Below, piece by piece: positions 54,463 through 64,000 of a stretch of DNA of 64,000 nt (the stretch's first letter is position 1; each line of letters begins with the position of its first letter). A program made the position numbers and the translations under genes. This DNA is from Aegilops tauschii subsp. strangulata. Its lineage: Eukaryota; Streptophyta; Magnoliopsida; Poales; Poaceae. The DNA is taken from the NCBI RefSeq assembly GCF_002575655.3, contig NC_053036.3, positions 648,789,387 through 648,853,386 on the forward strand, in the 5' to 3' direction. Under the pieces are notes generated by a model. That model had not been told where the DNA came from. It was given only the letters and a program-made list of their open reading frames with translations, and made no database searches.

Positions 54463-56168
54463 TGAAGGAAATATGCCCTAGAGGCAATAATAAAGTTGTT
54501 ATTTATATTTCCTTATATCATGATAAATGTTTATTATTCATGCTAGAATTGTATTAACCGGAAACTTAGTACATGTGTGAATACATAGACAAACATAGTG
54601 TCCCTAGTATGCCTCTACTTGACTAGCTCGTTAATCAAAGATGGTTAAGTTTCCTAGCCATAGAAATGTGTTGTCATTTGATGAATGGGATCACATCATT
54701 AGAGAATGATGTGATGGACAAGACCCATCCGTTAGCTTAGCACTATGATCGTTTAGTTTATTGCTATTGCTTTCTTCATGACTTATACATGTTCCTATGA
54801 CTATGAGATTATGCAACTCCCGAATACCTGAGGAACACTTAGTGTGCTATCAAACGTCACAACGTAACTGGGTGATTATAAAGATGCTCTACAGGTGTCT
54901 CCGATGGTGTTTGTTGGGTTGGCATAGATCGAGATGAGGATTTGTCACTCCGTGCTTTGGAGAGGTATCTCTGGGCCCTCTCGGTAATGCACATCACTAT
55001 AAGCCTTGCAAGCAATGTGACTAATGAGTTAGTTAGGGGATGATGCATTACGGAACGAGTGAAGAGACTTGCCGGTAACGAGATTGAACTAGGTATGATG
55101 ATACCGACGATCGAATCTCGGGCAAGTAACATACCGGTGACCAAGGGAACAACGTATGTTGTTATGCGGTTTGACCGATAAAGATCTTAGTAGAATATGT
55201 ACGAGCCAATATGAGCATCCAGATTCCACTATTGGTTATTGACCGGAGATGAGTCTCGGTCATGTCTACATAGTTCTCGAACCCGTAGGGTCCGCACGCT
55301 TAACGTTCGATGACGATTGGTATTATGAGTTTATGTGGCTTGATGTACCGAAGGTTGTTCGGAGTCCCGGATGAGATCACGGACATGACGAGGAGTCTCC
55401 TAAAATACTCGAGACATAAAGATTGATATATTGTACCATGTTGTTCGGACACCGGAAGTGTTCCAGAGAGTTTCGGATAAAACCGGAGTGCCGGAGGGTT
55501 ACAGGAACCCCCCCCCCCCCCGGGAAGTTAATGGGCCACCATGGGACTTAGAGGAGAGAGGGCCACCCGTAGTTGGTGCCCCCCCTAGTCCGAATTGGAC
55601 AAGGGGTGGGGGCGGCGCCCCCCTCCTTCCTTCTCTCCCCTTCCTCCTTCCTTCCCCTCCTTGTTGGACTAGGAAAGGGGGAGTAGGTTCCCCCCCTTGG
55701 GTCCGCCCCTTGAGGCCGTCCGGCCCCCTCCTCCCCTCCTTTATATACGGGGGAGGGAGGCACCCCATAGACACACAAGTTGATCTTTAGCCGTGTGCGG
55801 TGCCCCCCTCCACAGTTTTCCACCTCGGTCATATCGCCGTAGTGCTTAAGCGAAGCCCTGCGCCGGTAACTTCATCATCACCATCAACATGTCATCATGC
55901 TGACGGAACTCTCCCTCGGCCTCAGCTGGATCTAGAGTTCGAGGGACGTCACCGAGCTGAACGCGTGCAGATCACATAGGTGTCGTACGTTCGGTACTTG
56001 ATCGGTTGGATCGCGAAGACGTTCGATTACATCAACCGCGTTACTTAACGCTTCCGCTTTCGGTCTACGAGGGTACGTGGACACACTGTCCCCGCTCGTT
56101 GCTATGCTTCTCCTAGATAGATCTTGCGTGATCGTATGATTTTTTTTGAAATACTACGTTCCCCAACA
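54463..56168 (+). mobile_element. Angela-like 3' LTR (1706 bp)
   Basis: Starts TGAAGGAAATATGCCCTAGA (Angela consensus has TGTTGG) directly after the polypurine tract and ends ttccccaaca. Contains C-runs (55508-55520) and a tttatatacg TATA-like sequence (55740). Confidence 0.9.
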
Positions 56169-56762
56169 CCCAACACACCCAATACAACGGAAAATTGTAT
56201 AGGTGCACTAGTTCGGCGAAGAGATGGTGATACAAGTGTAGTATGGATAGTAGATATAGGTTTTTGTAATCTGATAATAAAAAACAGCAAGCTAGCTAGT
56301 AACAAAAGTGAGCAAAAACGGTATTGCAATGCTTATAAACAAGGCCTAGGGTTCATACTTTCACTAGTGCAAAATCTCTCAACAATGATAACATAATTAA
56401 ATCATATGACAATCCCTTAACGTGCAACAAAGAGTCACTCCAAAGTTGCTATCGGAGAACGTAGGATGAAAACGTGCATCGACCCCTATGCATAGATTAC
56501 CCCAATGTCACATTGGGAATCCACGAGTTGAGTGCCAAAATATAAATCAAGTGAATCAATAGAACACTCCATTGTCACCACGGGTACCCACATGCAAGAC
56601 ATACATCAAGTGTTCTCAAATCCAATACTCAATCCAACAAAACGAAACCTCAAAGAGCAAGAATCAATTCATCACAAGAAGCTAGAGACGGAAGAACACC
56701 ATAAGATCCAAATATATTAACAAAGATCGCGATACATCAAGATCGTGCCAAATCGAGAACAC

Positions 56763-56793
<31 letters not shown>

Positions 56794-57239
56794 TCAAACA
56801 GATAGCTACTGGTACATACACTCAGCCCCGAGGGTCAACTACTCCCTCCTCGTCATGGAGGCCGTCGGGATGATGAAGATGGCATCCGGTGATGATTTTT
56901 GGCGTCTGTCTCACGTCAAGGAGGTGCCTGAGGGGCCCACATGCTCGGGGGGCGCGCCCTAGCGGGTGGGCGCGCCCCCCCAGGCTTTTGGCTTCCTCGT
57001 CCACTTCCTGGCCCGGCTCTTGTCCTTCAGGGGTCTCTTTTGGTCCATCAAAAATCACCGTAAATTTTCAGCCCATTCCAAGAACGTTTTTTTCTGCACA
57101 AAAAACGACACCATGGTAGTTCTACAGAAAACAGCGTCAGCCCTGGTTAGTTCTAATCAAATCATACCAAAACCATATAAAGTTGTTGTAAACATGGCAT
57201 GAATACTTCATAAATTATAGATACGTTGGAGACATATCA
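56169..57239 (-). mobile_element. reversed, truncated LTR of the same family as 34752
   Basis: The reverse complement begins tgatatgtctccaacgtatc (ending at 57239) and matches the LTR at 34752-36265 with many differences and deletions. It is cut by the Angela LTR at 56168/56169 within the cacacccaatac region. It includes the reversed (CT)n as gagagaga (56765-56791). Confidence 0.85.
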
Positions 57240-57801
57240 GACCCAAAAGTGACAATAGTTGCGATACTCTCTAGGGATGACCGTAATTCGAGGAGATCAT
57301 GTATTCACAATTTGTTAATGTTTTGCTCCGGTTCTCTATTAAGATGAAGCCTTAATATACCTTACTTCCCTTATTGACCCCGCTGCGACGGGATGGTAGG
57401 ACAAAAGATGTCAAGCAATTTATTACTATAAGCACGTATGACTATATACGAAATACATGCCTACGTTACATTGATGAATTGGAGCTATTGTGTATCGCTC
57501 TAGCTATTACATGATGAATGTCATCCAACATAAATATCCATTACTGATCCTATGCCTACGCTTTTCATATATTGATCTTTCCTAAGTTAAACTGCTACTA
57601 TTGCTACTACTATCAAACTATCATACTACTGTGCACCTAAACACTTTTTACAGATATTTAGTTCTCCATCCATGGTTGAATTGAAAACTCAACTTCTAAT
57701 ACTTACAAATATTCTTTGACTCCCCTTGTGTCGAATCAATAAATTTGGGTGAAATACTACCTTCGAAGACTGTCGCGATCCCCTATACTTGTGGGTTATC
57801 A
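57240..57801 (+). mobile_element. LTR 3' fragment of another retrotransposon
   Basis: Ends in ccctatacttgtgggttatca (57781-57801), a typical Triticeae LTR terminus. The left side is cut by the reversed LTR at 57239. Noncoding; the family is not assigned. Confidence 0.55.
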
Positions 57802-59090
57802 CTGGCATCTCATGATATTCCCATGCAAAACAGCAAACATATTCTTTCAACAGCTCGATCAACTGAGCATTATGATCTGCTCTCAAATTCATGTTTACAA
57901 ATGTCGGCCTATGAATTGAACCATCTCCTATATCTATCTCTTCTAATGGATCCGCCAACGTAAAACCTTGTCCAAGTTTATCCATCTAACTATTCTATAG
58001 ACTCAAACATATCGTTCTCACTTAACTGATATTATGTAAGTCGCTTGTAACCACTCGGAGTTAGGATCCATGTAAATACATTATACTTTGGATCTGATTG
58101 GCACCAACCAGCTCTAAAGTAACGGGCACAATACCACTCTTTTTAGCACTGAGAAAATCAAACTCTGATAGGTCGCGCCCCATCAAGCAGATAGCATTGC
58201 GATGTTGCCAATCCACCGATGCTTCGGCCAAAGCAATGCAGGACGAGTTATCCGCATGAATGACTTCCACTTCATCATCAACCCACTGAAATTAAAACTG
58301 GTGCATGGTGGAAGCACGCATTGGTTGGCATGACCCCAATCATGGCCTAATATAATGTTGTAGATACCTTGCAGTTCGGCGACAAGGAACACAACAGCCA
58401 AAGTTTTGATTCCAACTGTAAGCTGCACAAACATCACAACTTTGGCTTCAGTTTCTATTTACCTTCAAATCCATTAAGCACGATATTGGTCTTTATCAAC
58501 TCTTCGTCGGGCAAACCTGATTTTTTGAAGACTGAATAGGGCATGTGATTCAACACAGCACCACACCATCAACAAGCATCCGGGTGAGGGTGACCCGTTA
58601 ATATGACCTCTGAGATACAACAGTTTCACGTGTGCCACTGATTATTTTGGCTTCTCGAATATTGCATTTTTAGGACCATAATCTAGCCGAGCCACTTCCC
58701 CTTCTTCTTCTACAATACGAAACTCAGTGGGTAAGTAATACGCCATATTAATATTCATACCTTCATGAACCGGTGTACATTCATAGTCCAACATACCATC
58801 TTCGTCCTCGGGCATGTGCACCAAATCTGAAATTTGTCCGAGAGAAGAGGAAGTAATAGGTGATGGAGATGATGTCAAAGCTGCATCGTCCTCTTTTGGT
58901 GGTGTAGGTGCTGCTGTGATAGATGTAGAAGCCGTTGCATCTTGTATTTGTTTAGACTTTCACACTTGTTTTGTAGGTACCATAAGCCAAGTGTCATTGA
59001 ACAATTTATCCCTTTGTTTCTCAGCCTCCTATTCCGCCATCTCTTGATTCATTAACCTTTATAGTTTCCTCTTCTGTGTCTTTGTTAGCC
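57802..59090 (-). pseudogene. gypsy protease-linker fragment
   Basis: Minus-strand frames in order: 58878-58642 (PTEFRIVEEEGEVARLDYGP), 58437-58061 (an aspartic-protease-like end, IYNIILGHDWGHANQCVLPP, then VIHADNSSCIALAEASVDW), and 57985-57802 (DIGDGSIHRPTFVN and LLKEYVCCFAWEYHEMP, the segment just before RT). It stops at the LTR end at 57801; RT, RNase H and integrase are gone. Several stops and frameshifts. Confidence 0.75.
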
Positions 59091-59765
59091 TTGGAGGACA
59101 CCACTTTGGCTGAGTGTATTTAGGATCTCTTGGCTTTGCATGGCTGGTGCTTTCTTCATGGTCATTAGCGAGTGCTTTGGCGCGATAGCAAGTATCGCCC
59201 TGAGTGGTGCAAATGGAGGTACTGCTTTGGAGCTAGGTTCGTCGGCGGCTGGTGCTTTCAAGAGTATCCATTGAAGTAGGAAAAAGGAAGAAGAAAACAA
59301 AGGCAGGATCCGTCCAAGGACGAAGATGCAATTACTGCAGGAATTAGCAGCTAGAATCGATCGGTGTGAGTGAGAATGACTGGCATTGACGAGCGCACGC
59401 GTAAGCATGTACATATATCATTGCTAATTCAGAGAAAAACAAAAAAGTTCCTATTTAGTTGATTAATTAGCTTGATTTTCCTCGAGAGAGTTGGGGAGGC
59501 ATCTGTGGTTATGGCATCATCCCTTCCTCAACTCGTACAGCTACCTTAATTAACCTCCTTGGTAGCGATGGGTGCATGCACTTTACCAGTATAAATAAAC
59601 GAGCAGGGAGTCAATAATTAATCAACGAGCAAGAAGATAGATGGATGGATGGAGCTCAGCCATGTTCCCCGAATACTATACGGGACGTGCTAATTCGCAT
59701 CATCAATAACTACCATGAAAGTGATATGGCACTAAAAATATATTGTTAGACACTCAAAGAGGTTA

Positions 59766-60122
59766 CTCCTTCCGTCTAGGTGTATAAGACTACCCACAGT
59801 GGGAGTAACATAGATAGTAACATCACACATATCTAGATAAAATAGATGATGTGACAAGAAATAAATGAAGAATGAGAGGCATGTGGTAACACATATCAAG
59901 GCAAGATGAGTCTATAGCCTAATAAACAATGTGTTATATGTTATCACACATATGTTATTCCCCACTATAGAGTTAGTAACATAGTGTAGTAACATGGGCA
60001 TGTCTAAGTAATCTTAGGTTGTGCATGGCAACCAAGGTGGAGGGAAAAACGAGATCCAATACAACCATCGCTAAGTATTTTGAAAATATTTAGTTTTCAT
60101 AAGATGACTTATACACCTGAGT
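59766..60122. mobile_element. Stowaway MITE with a second MITE nested in it
   Basis: Left end ctccttccgtctaggtgtat and right end cttatacacctgag are inverted, with TA at 59764-59765 and 60123-60124. A second MITE (59789-60004) splits it next to the left end. In copy I the same place reads ggctactaaacaataaaagt (about 10927) with a single TA: an empty site. Confidence 0.8.
59789..60004. mobile_element. inner MITE (216 bp), possible TSD TAAG
   Basis: Starts actacccacagtgggagtaa and ends gtaacatgggcatgtc. Flanked by taag at 59785-59788 and 60005-60008. The termini are imperfectly inverted. It resembles the element at 7285 in style. Confidence 0.55.
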
Positions 60123-60328
60123 ACTAAACAATAAAAGTGATCCAGTACAACCAGTTGAAGAGAGTATGTAGATATTTTCTCAAGTCACCTTGTTCCCATC
60201 CGGCTGTTCATTAATCATTATACTATCGTACTCACGCGTACAGGACAGCAATCAACTCACGCCTCCGTCCACTGCCGGAAAAAGATAGCTAGCTAGGGAC
60301 ATGAAAAGAAAAGGACACCACACACTGT

Positions 60329-60395
60329 TATAAAGCGATCGATCCATTTGAGTATTATAGACAAGTAATATAAAGCGATCGATCCATTTGAGTAC
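60329..60395. repeat. 40-bp tandem duplication
   Basis: tataaagcgatcgatccatt followed by tgagta occurs at 60329 and 60369. Confidence 0.85.
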
Positions 60396-60605
60396 TATCT
60401 GTATAGTGAGTAGTGTCATACGAATGGTAATATAGATGTCTTCATTTATTACTCACTAGAGTTATTTTGCATTGGAAAACGCTATTTGATAGTAATGTTA
60501 TGTTACTTCATTTGCCTCTCTGTTCATTAATTACTTTTCACATCATCATTTTTCTTATATGCCATCTATATTACTAGCTATGTTACTCCCATTATGACCA
60601 GCTTA
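60395..60605. mobile_element. MITE-like insertion in copy III
   Basis: Begins near ctatctgtatagtgagtagt and ends near tgttactcccattatgacca. Copy I has different sequence here (11625-11765, matched by copy IV at 63670-63830), so this replaced or displaced the unit sequence. Ends are approximate. Confidence 0.45.
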
Positions 60606-60725
60606 ATTCACAGTTTTCCAGCGAATTAATCTGCAGATGGCACGTCCGTTCAATACGTGAATGCTGCATTAATTATGCGGTGTGATACTGCATGCATGCA
60701 GGCTGGTGAAGTGGCATAAATATTA

Positions 60726-60883
60726 CTCCCTCCATTCCTAAATATAAGTCTTTGTAGAGATTTTATTATGAAGAACATACGGATATATATAGATGCATTT
60801 TAGAGTGTTGATTCACTCATTTTGCTCCGTATATAGTCCATAGTTGAATCTCTACAAAGACTTATATTTAGGAACGGAGGGAG
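60726..60883. mobile_element. complete Stowaway MITE (158 bp, TSD TA)
   Basis: Perfect-looking hairpin: ctccctccattcctaaatat and tatttaggaacggagggag, further pairing of aagtctttgtagagat with atctctacaaagactt. TA at 60724-60725 and 60884-60885. Copy I (about 11890) lacks it. Confidence 0.95.
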
Positions 60884-61126
60884 TAGCATATTAGGGAAAG
60901 TGGCACAAATAATTATTTATTCTTATGGAAAGTGGCACACATATTTTATTCTGCACACGGGCAGTAGTCTAGTCATGCTCATGCATGCAAACGGTAACCA
61001 ACTAAAAGAAAATGCTACCATTTCGACATGATTTGTTTGAGCTAAACTCACCGTCATGAAGATCTTCTAGAAGCTTTGAGTTTGGTATACACCGTCATGC
61101 AGATCTTCAAGAAGCTTTCAGACGTA

Positions 61127-61325
61127 GGGCCAGTTCTTTTGGCAGCTTAAAAAATAAGCCGCCTCCTCCCCAGCTTTTGCCATACGCCGTCTCTCTTATT
61201 CATTGGGGCTTCTAAACTAGTTATGGAATAACTAATTTAGAAGTCTCAATAAATTTTGGGGGCAGCTTATTTTTTAAGCTGGGAGAGGCAGCTTAGCTTT
61301 TTAAGCCGCTTAAAAAAACTGGCCC
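61127..61325. mobile_element. Tourist-like MITE (199 bp, TSD GTA)
   Basis: Starts gggccagttcttttggcagc and ends gcttaaaaaaactggccc. The flanking gta at 61124-61126 and 61326-61328 forms a 3-bp duplication. Internal inverted cagcttaaaaaataagc / gcttattttttaagctg. Copy I (about 12176-12186, aagtagtatatgtctg) is empty at this site. Confidence 0.85.
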
Positions 61326-61600
61326 GTATTATCTGTCAATGTTGTAGGAATGGAAATCAGAACACACGGTGCAATAGACAAGGGAATCTCCAAAGTGGAC
61401 CGTCAAAGCGACCGTATATATTTGGCTTTGGTGTTTGGACCGCTTTACCTATTCAATGCGGTCCCGTGAATGTCCCTGGACCAGTCCATGTGTTAGAATT
61501 CCGATATACTGGCTGCAAACTTTGCAGGAGTTCTCTAATCTGCCTGGCCAATCAAAAGCCACCCTCTCTCTTCCTTCAGATGGTTGAAGCCTTTTAGGCC

Positions 61601-61960
61601 ACTGGTTGCTACTGTTTAGGGGAAGACTAGCACGCGGCATTGGCGGAAGGTTGATATGCATTAGCGGAAGCTGTTTGGCTAGTTAGAGTTTAGCATTTGG
61701 GGGAAGCATTTAATTCAATGTTGCATTTGGCGGAAGGTGATTTGATTCAACTTAGCATTTGGCAGAAGCATGAAGGCTTTGCCGGAAGTTAGTTGCTCTT
61801 TCTCTTGGTCTCTGTTGCTTCTGTTTAAGATGGTAGTTGCTTCTGCTATAAAATGTTTGAAGCATTTGACGGAAGCATGTTTGAAGTAGCGGATGTGTCC
61901 CGCGGTCAGACAATGTGTCTATTTTAGAAGATAGCGTTGGAGATGCCCTTATGTTCATAA
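61601..61960. repeat. degenerate 'gcatttggcggaagc' repeat block
   Basis: Between 61630 and 61880 the motif gcatttggcggaag or a variant (ggcattggcggaagg, gcatttgggggaagc, gcatttggcagaagc, gcatttgacggaagc) occurs about seven times at irregular spacing of roughly 25-70 bp. No coding function is evident. It separates copies III and IV and may be part of an unrecognised MITE. Confidence 0.6.
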
Positions 61961-61999
61961 CAAATGCAAAGTGGGTTCGGATGAAACTGTTAGATATAG

Positions 62000-63940
62000 A
62001 GACAGGTTGGAGGCCCACAAAAACCGATCAATTAGAGAGAGAATTATCAGAACACCGACCATCCTGCTTTGTACTATGCGGCAACAGGAAGGGATTGAGC
62101 ACACACAAGCAGGCGTGCAAACCAACAGAAGAACAGACCACCAAAAAGAAACTAGAATGCTCTTCTTTTTTATTTGGTCATCTATCCAAGATTAACTTAA
62201 TTAGCTACTCGATGTAGAAATTATCTATCTAGAGGAGGCCGAGGACAGAAAGCAGAAATCATCAGATGTTGAACATACTAGTATGAGCATGTGCTACTGC
62301 TACGTACTACTACTAGCGTATTGTCGTAGAAACCTGAAGCGAGACTAATCAAGGGTGCAATAAAGACGGAGATCTTCCGAGATCCCGATGAAGGCAGAAA
62401 GAAGTTGTCTTGGATTCTTCTTTGACCAGTGACCAAGACGGGCGTACGCGGCCCGCTCGTCGTCGTCGTTGTCGCGTATCGCCATCGTGTAACGTCCGGT
62501 GCAATAAAAAAGGATCTTGACTTCAGCCTATGAAATATGAATTGTAGGTTTTCAAAATTATTTAATAATTCTTAATAAAATTATGACAAAATTTTTATTT
62601 CGCAAATTTAATAATTTTCCCTAATTTAAATTTTAGCTTGAATTGGGCTCGAAATTTCAGAGCTACAAGTATTTTGGACCCCACCAAAATATACGAAATT
62701 CTGGAAATTTCAGTAAATTTTTGTTGAAATTTTGAACACTGGTACTCCTCCCAGCAGGCGCTACCGTATGCTCATTTGCTCCTCTAGAGAAAGAAAAGAG
62801 CACAATCGTTTAGAAGCCACTTAGGAATCTATCAGGATGTGGGAGTGACTGGCATATATACTCATTCATCGGTGCACGCATATAGGCTGGTTGGATTGAA
62901 TGTGTGGCCATGCATTGCACACTCCATCGATGGGCTGTTCAACTCTGCAGTAGCTTTCTTATCTTGCTTGGCAGCGATGGGTGCATGCACTTTAGAGGCC
63001 AGGGGTAAGAAGACCACTATTCACGCAGTCCAGCCGGTTCCCGAAATGCCAGACGCGTGTATTTCCATGGTTGCATTTAAGATAGCCTAGCTTTAAATCA
63101 GTTAGCCTCCATCGTTTTCTTCCGGAGCGAGACAAAAGGTTCGGCAAGTTATACATACATAGCCTCGGTGTGGGGAGATGATTTGTGGCACGCAGGTGTG
63201 GGGATAAGCATTTTTCTCGGGCATTATGGACCAGAGGATTGCATCAAGATTCGAAAGTCTAGCTGTTTCCCTGCATTGTTTAGGCAATATTTACCTTAGG
63301 GCATGGGTGAGAGACTGCATGCTCTTAACCAACCCCATCTTTCATGTTTTTAATATTGACTATCAAATTTGAATTCATTATATCTTTCGAACCTAAACTC
63401 CAATTTATGTTTTGTATGCTCGTGTTCCCAAAACAAAAGACTAAACAAATGTGGTATTTGCCCAAAAGAAAAGACTAAACATATGTGATATTTGCTGAAG
63501 TTCCCTTGATCCCTCCCGGCTGTTTAATTATCATCCTATATATCGTACTCACGCGTACAGGACAGGAGAACAATCAACTCACGCGTCCGTCCACTACCGG
63601 AAAAGGATTAGCCTAGCTAGGGACATGAAAGGAAAAGGAGACCACGCACCCGTTATAAAGTAATCGATTTTTGGAGACCAACAGCACGCGTTTCATGTTG
63701 AAATTCTCGCTCGTTCGGAGCTTTAGCTACGTACGCAAATGCGTTGTGTTGGGGTAACATCTTTGTTTATAGATCGGAATATTGGGTTGGGTGTCTTCTT
63801 ATCTCTGTCGTTCCTATTTCCCTTTTTTCCAGCGAATTAATCTGTAGATGGCACGTCGATTCAGTACGTGAATGCTTCCTTAATTTGCCGGCGTGATGTT
63901 GCGCGCACGCAGGCAGGCTGGTGAAGTGGCACAAATATTA
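62000..63940. repeat. low-copy duplicated unit, copy IV
   Basis: Anchors in order with copy II: acaagcaggcgtgcaaacca (62106), tctttgaccagtgaccaag (62421), gtccggtgcaataaaaaagg (62493), gtgactggcat core (62845), gcgatgggtgcatgcacttt (62974). Then with copy I: ctcacgcgtacaggacagga (63550), gaccaacagcacgcgtttca (63678), gatcggaatattgggttggg (63772). Copy IV therefore joins the blocks of copies I and II into one full unit. No gene is supported. Confidence 0.7.
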
Positions 63941-64000
63941 CTTCCTCCGTCCCATAATACAAGAGTGTTTTTGACACTACACTAATATTAAAAACGCTCT
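63941..64000. mobile_element. Stowaway MITE, cut by the window end
   Basis: Begins cttcctccgtcccataatac after a TA (63939-63940), followed by aagagtgtttttgacactac, a common Triticeae Stowaway start. It sits at the same unit position as the unrelated MITE at 60726. Confidence 0.8.

Larger units (their letters stand above)
40994..56168 (+). mobile_element. Angela/WIS/BARE-like copia retrotransposon, 5'-truncated and nested
   Basis: Begins inside the untranslated leader (ctacgcccggtccttgttga at 40999). It contains gag, integrase and RT remnants on the plus strand, a polypurine tract caagtgggaga (54451-54461) and a 3' LTR starting TGAAGGAAATATGCCCTAGA (54463) and ending ttccccaaca (56168). The 5' LTR and PBS are missing. 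The element is interrupted at 44290-52891 by CACTA-2. The many stops show that it is old and inactive. Confidence 0.85.
59211..61600. repeat. low-copy duplicated unit, copy III
   Basis: Resumes low-copy homology with 10311-12430 in the same order: gcaaatggaggtactgcttt, the gcaggaattagcagctagaa block (59336), the core with gcgatgggtgcatgcacttt (59565) and tagtataaa-like cagtataaataa (59588), ctcacgcgtacaggacagca (60231), and the atcaaaagccacc end (61551). Four MITEs are present here and absent from copy I. No gene is supported. Confidence 0.7.

Noticed and set aside
55508..55750. Overlapping Pro/Gly-rich ORFs in the Angela-like LTR
   Set aside because: Caused by C-rich LTR sequence; no homology to proteins, and the region is a regulatory LTR.

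Overview
The window is plant nuclear DNA, almost certainly from a Triticeae grass (wheat, Aegilops or a close relative). The basis is the mix of transposable elements: an Angela/WIS/BARE-like copia element, Sabrina/WHAM-like and other gypsy LTRs, CACTA elements with subterminal repeat arrays, Stowaway MITEs and a short Helitron. There is one convincing host gene, and introns and TATA boxes are of plant type. No tRNA, rRNA, CRISPR array or bacterial operon was seen. Family names come from recognition, not from a database search.

Layout. 1-5710: 3' part of a decayed CACTA element (CACTA-1) with a broken Transposase_24/Ulp1-like coding region, an intact 84-aa microprotein gene and a subterminal repeat array ending in the terminal repeat at 5710. 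5711-6600: remnant of a copia element. 6600-21200: low-copy intergenic DNA made of diverged duplicates of a multi-kb unit, decorated with MITEs, a Helitron inside a Stowaway MITE (7969-9776), and a poly(A) retroposon with a 12-13-bp target duplication (14878-16240). 21200-24700: the host gene, a three-exon NAC transcription factor of the VND/NST/SMB class, probably VND7-like, with its upstream region.

26213-34669: an 8.1-kb piece of a gypsy (Tekay-like) element on the minus strand, flanked by 160-165-bp direct repeats. 34752-40993: a non-autonomous gypsy-type element with a truncated 3' LTR. 40994-56168: a 5'-truncated Angela-like copia element, split by a complete 8.6-kb CACTA element (CACTA-2, 44290-52891, TSD TTA), itself split by a complete 3.6-kb gag-only gypsy element (47398-50979, TSD ACCGT). 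56169-59090: LTR and gypsy pol fragments. 59211-64000: two further copies of the low-copy unit seen at 9.9-19.4 kb, with their own MITEs.

How it fits together. An ancestral tandem array of low-copy units flanked the NAC gene and was later filled by nested retroelements, so paralogous empty sites for several MITEs can be read inside this one window. The only gene expected to serve the plant is the NAC factor. The rest is transposon coding DNA, mostly inactivated by stops, frameshifts and truncation. I did not find a clear new biological system. The best candidates for a second look are the viroplasmin/RNase H1-N-like membrane microprotein of CACTA-1, a small ORF conserved between the two CACTA elements, the five-copy local repeat unit, and two repair scars (160-165-bp repeats around 26-34 kb and templated filler at 40973).
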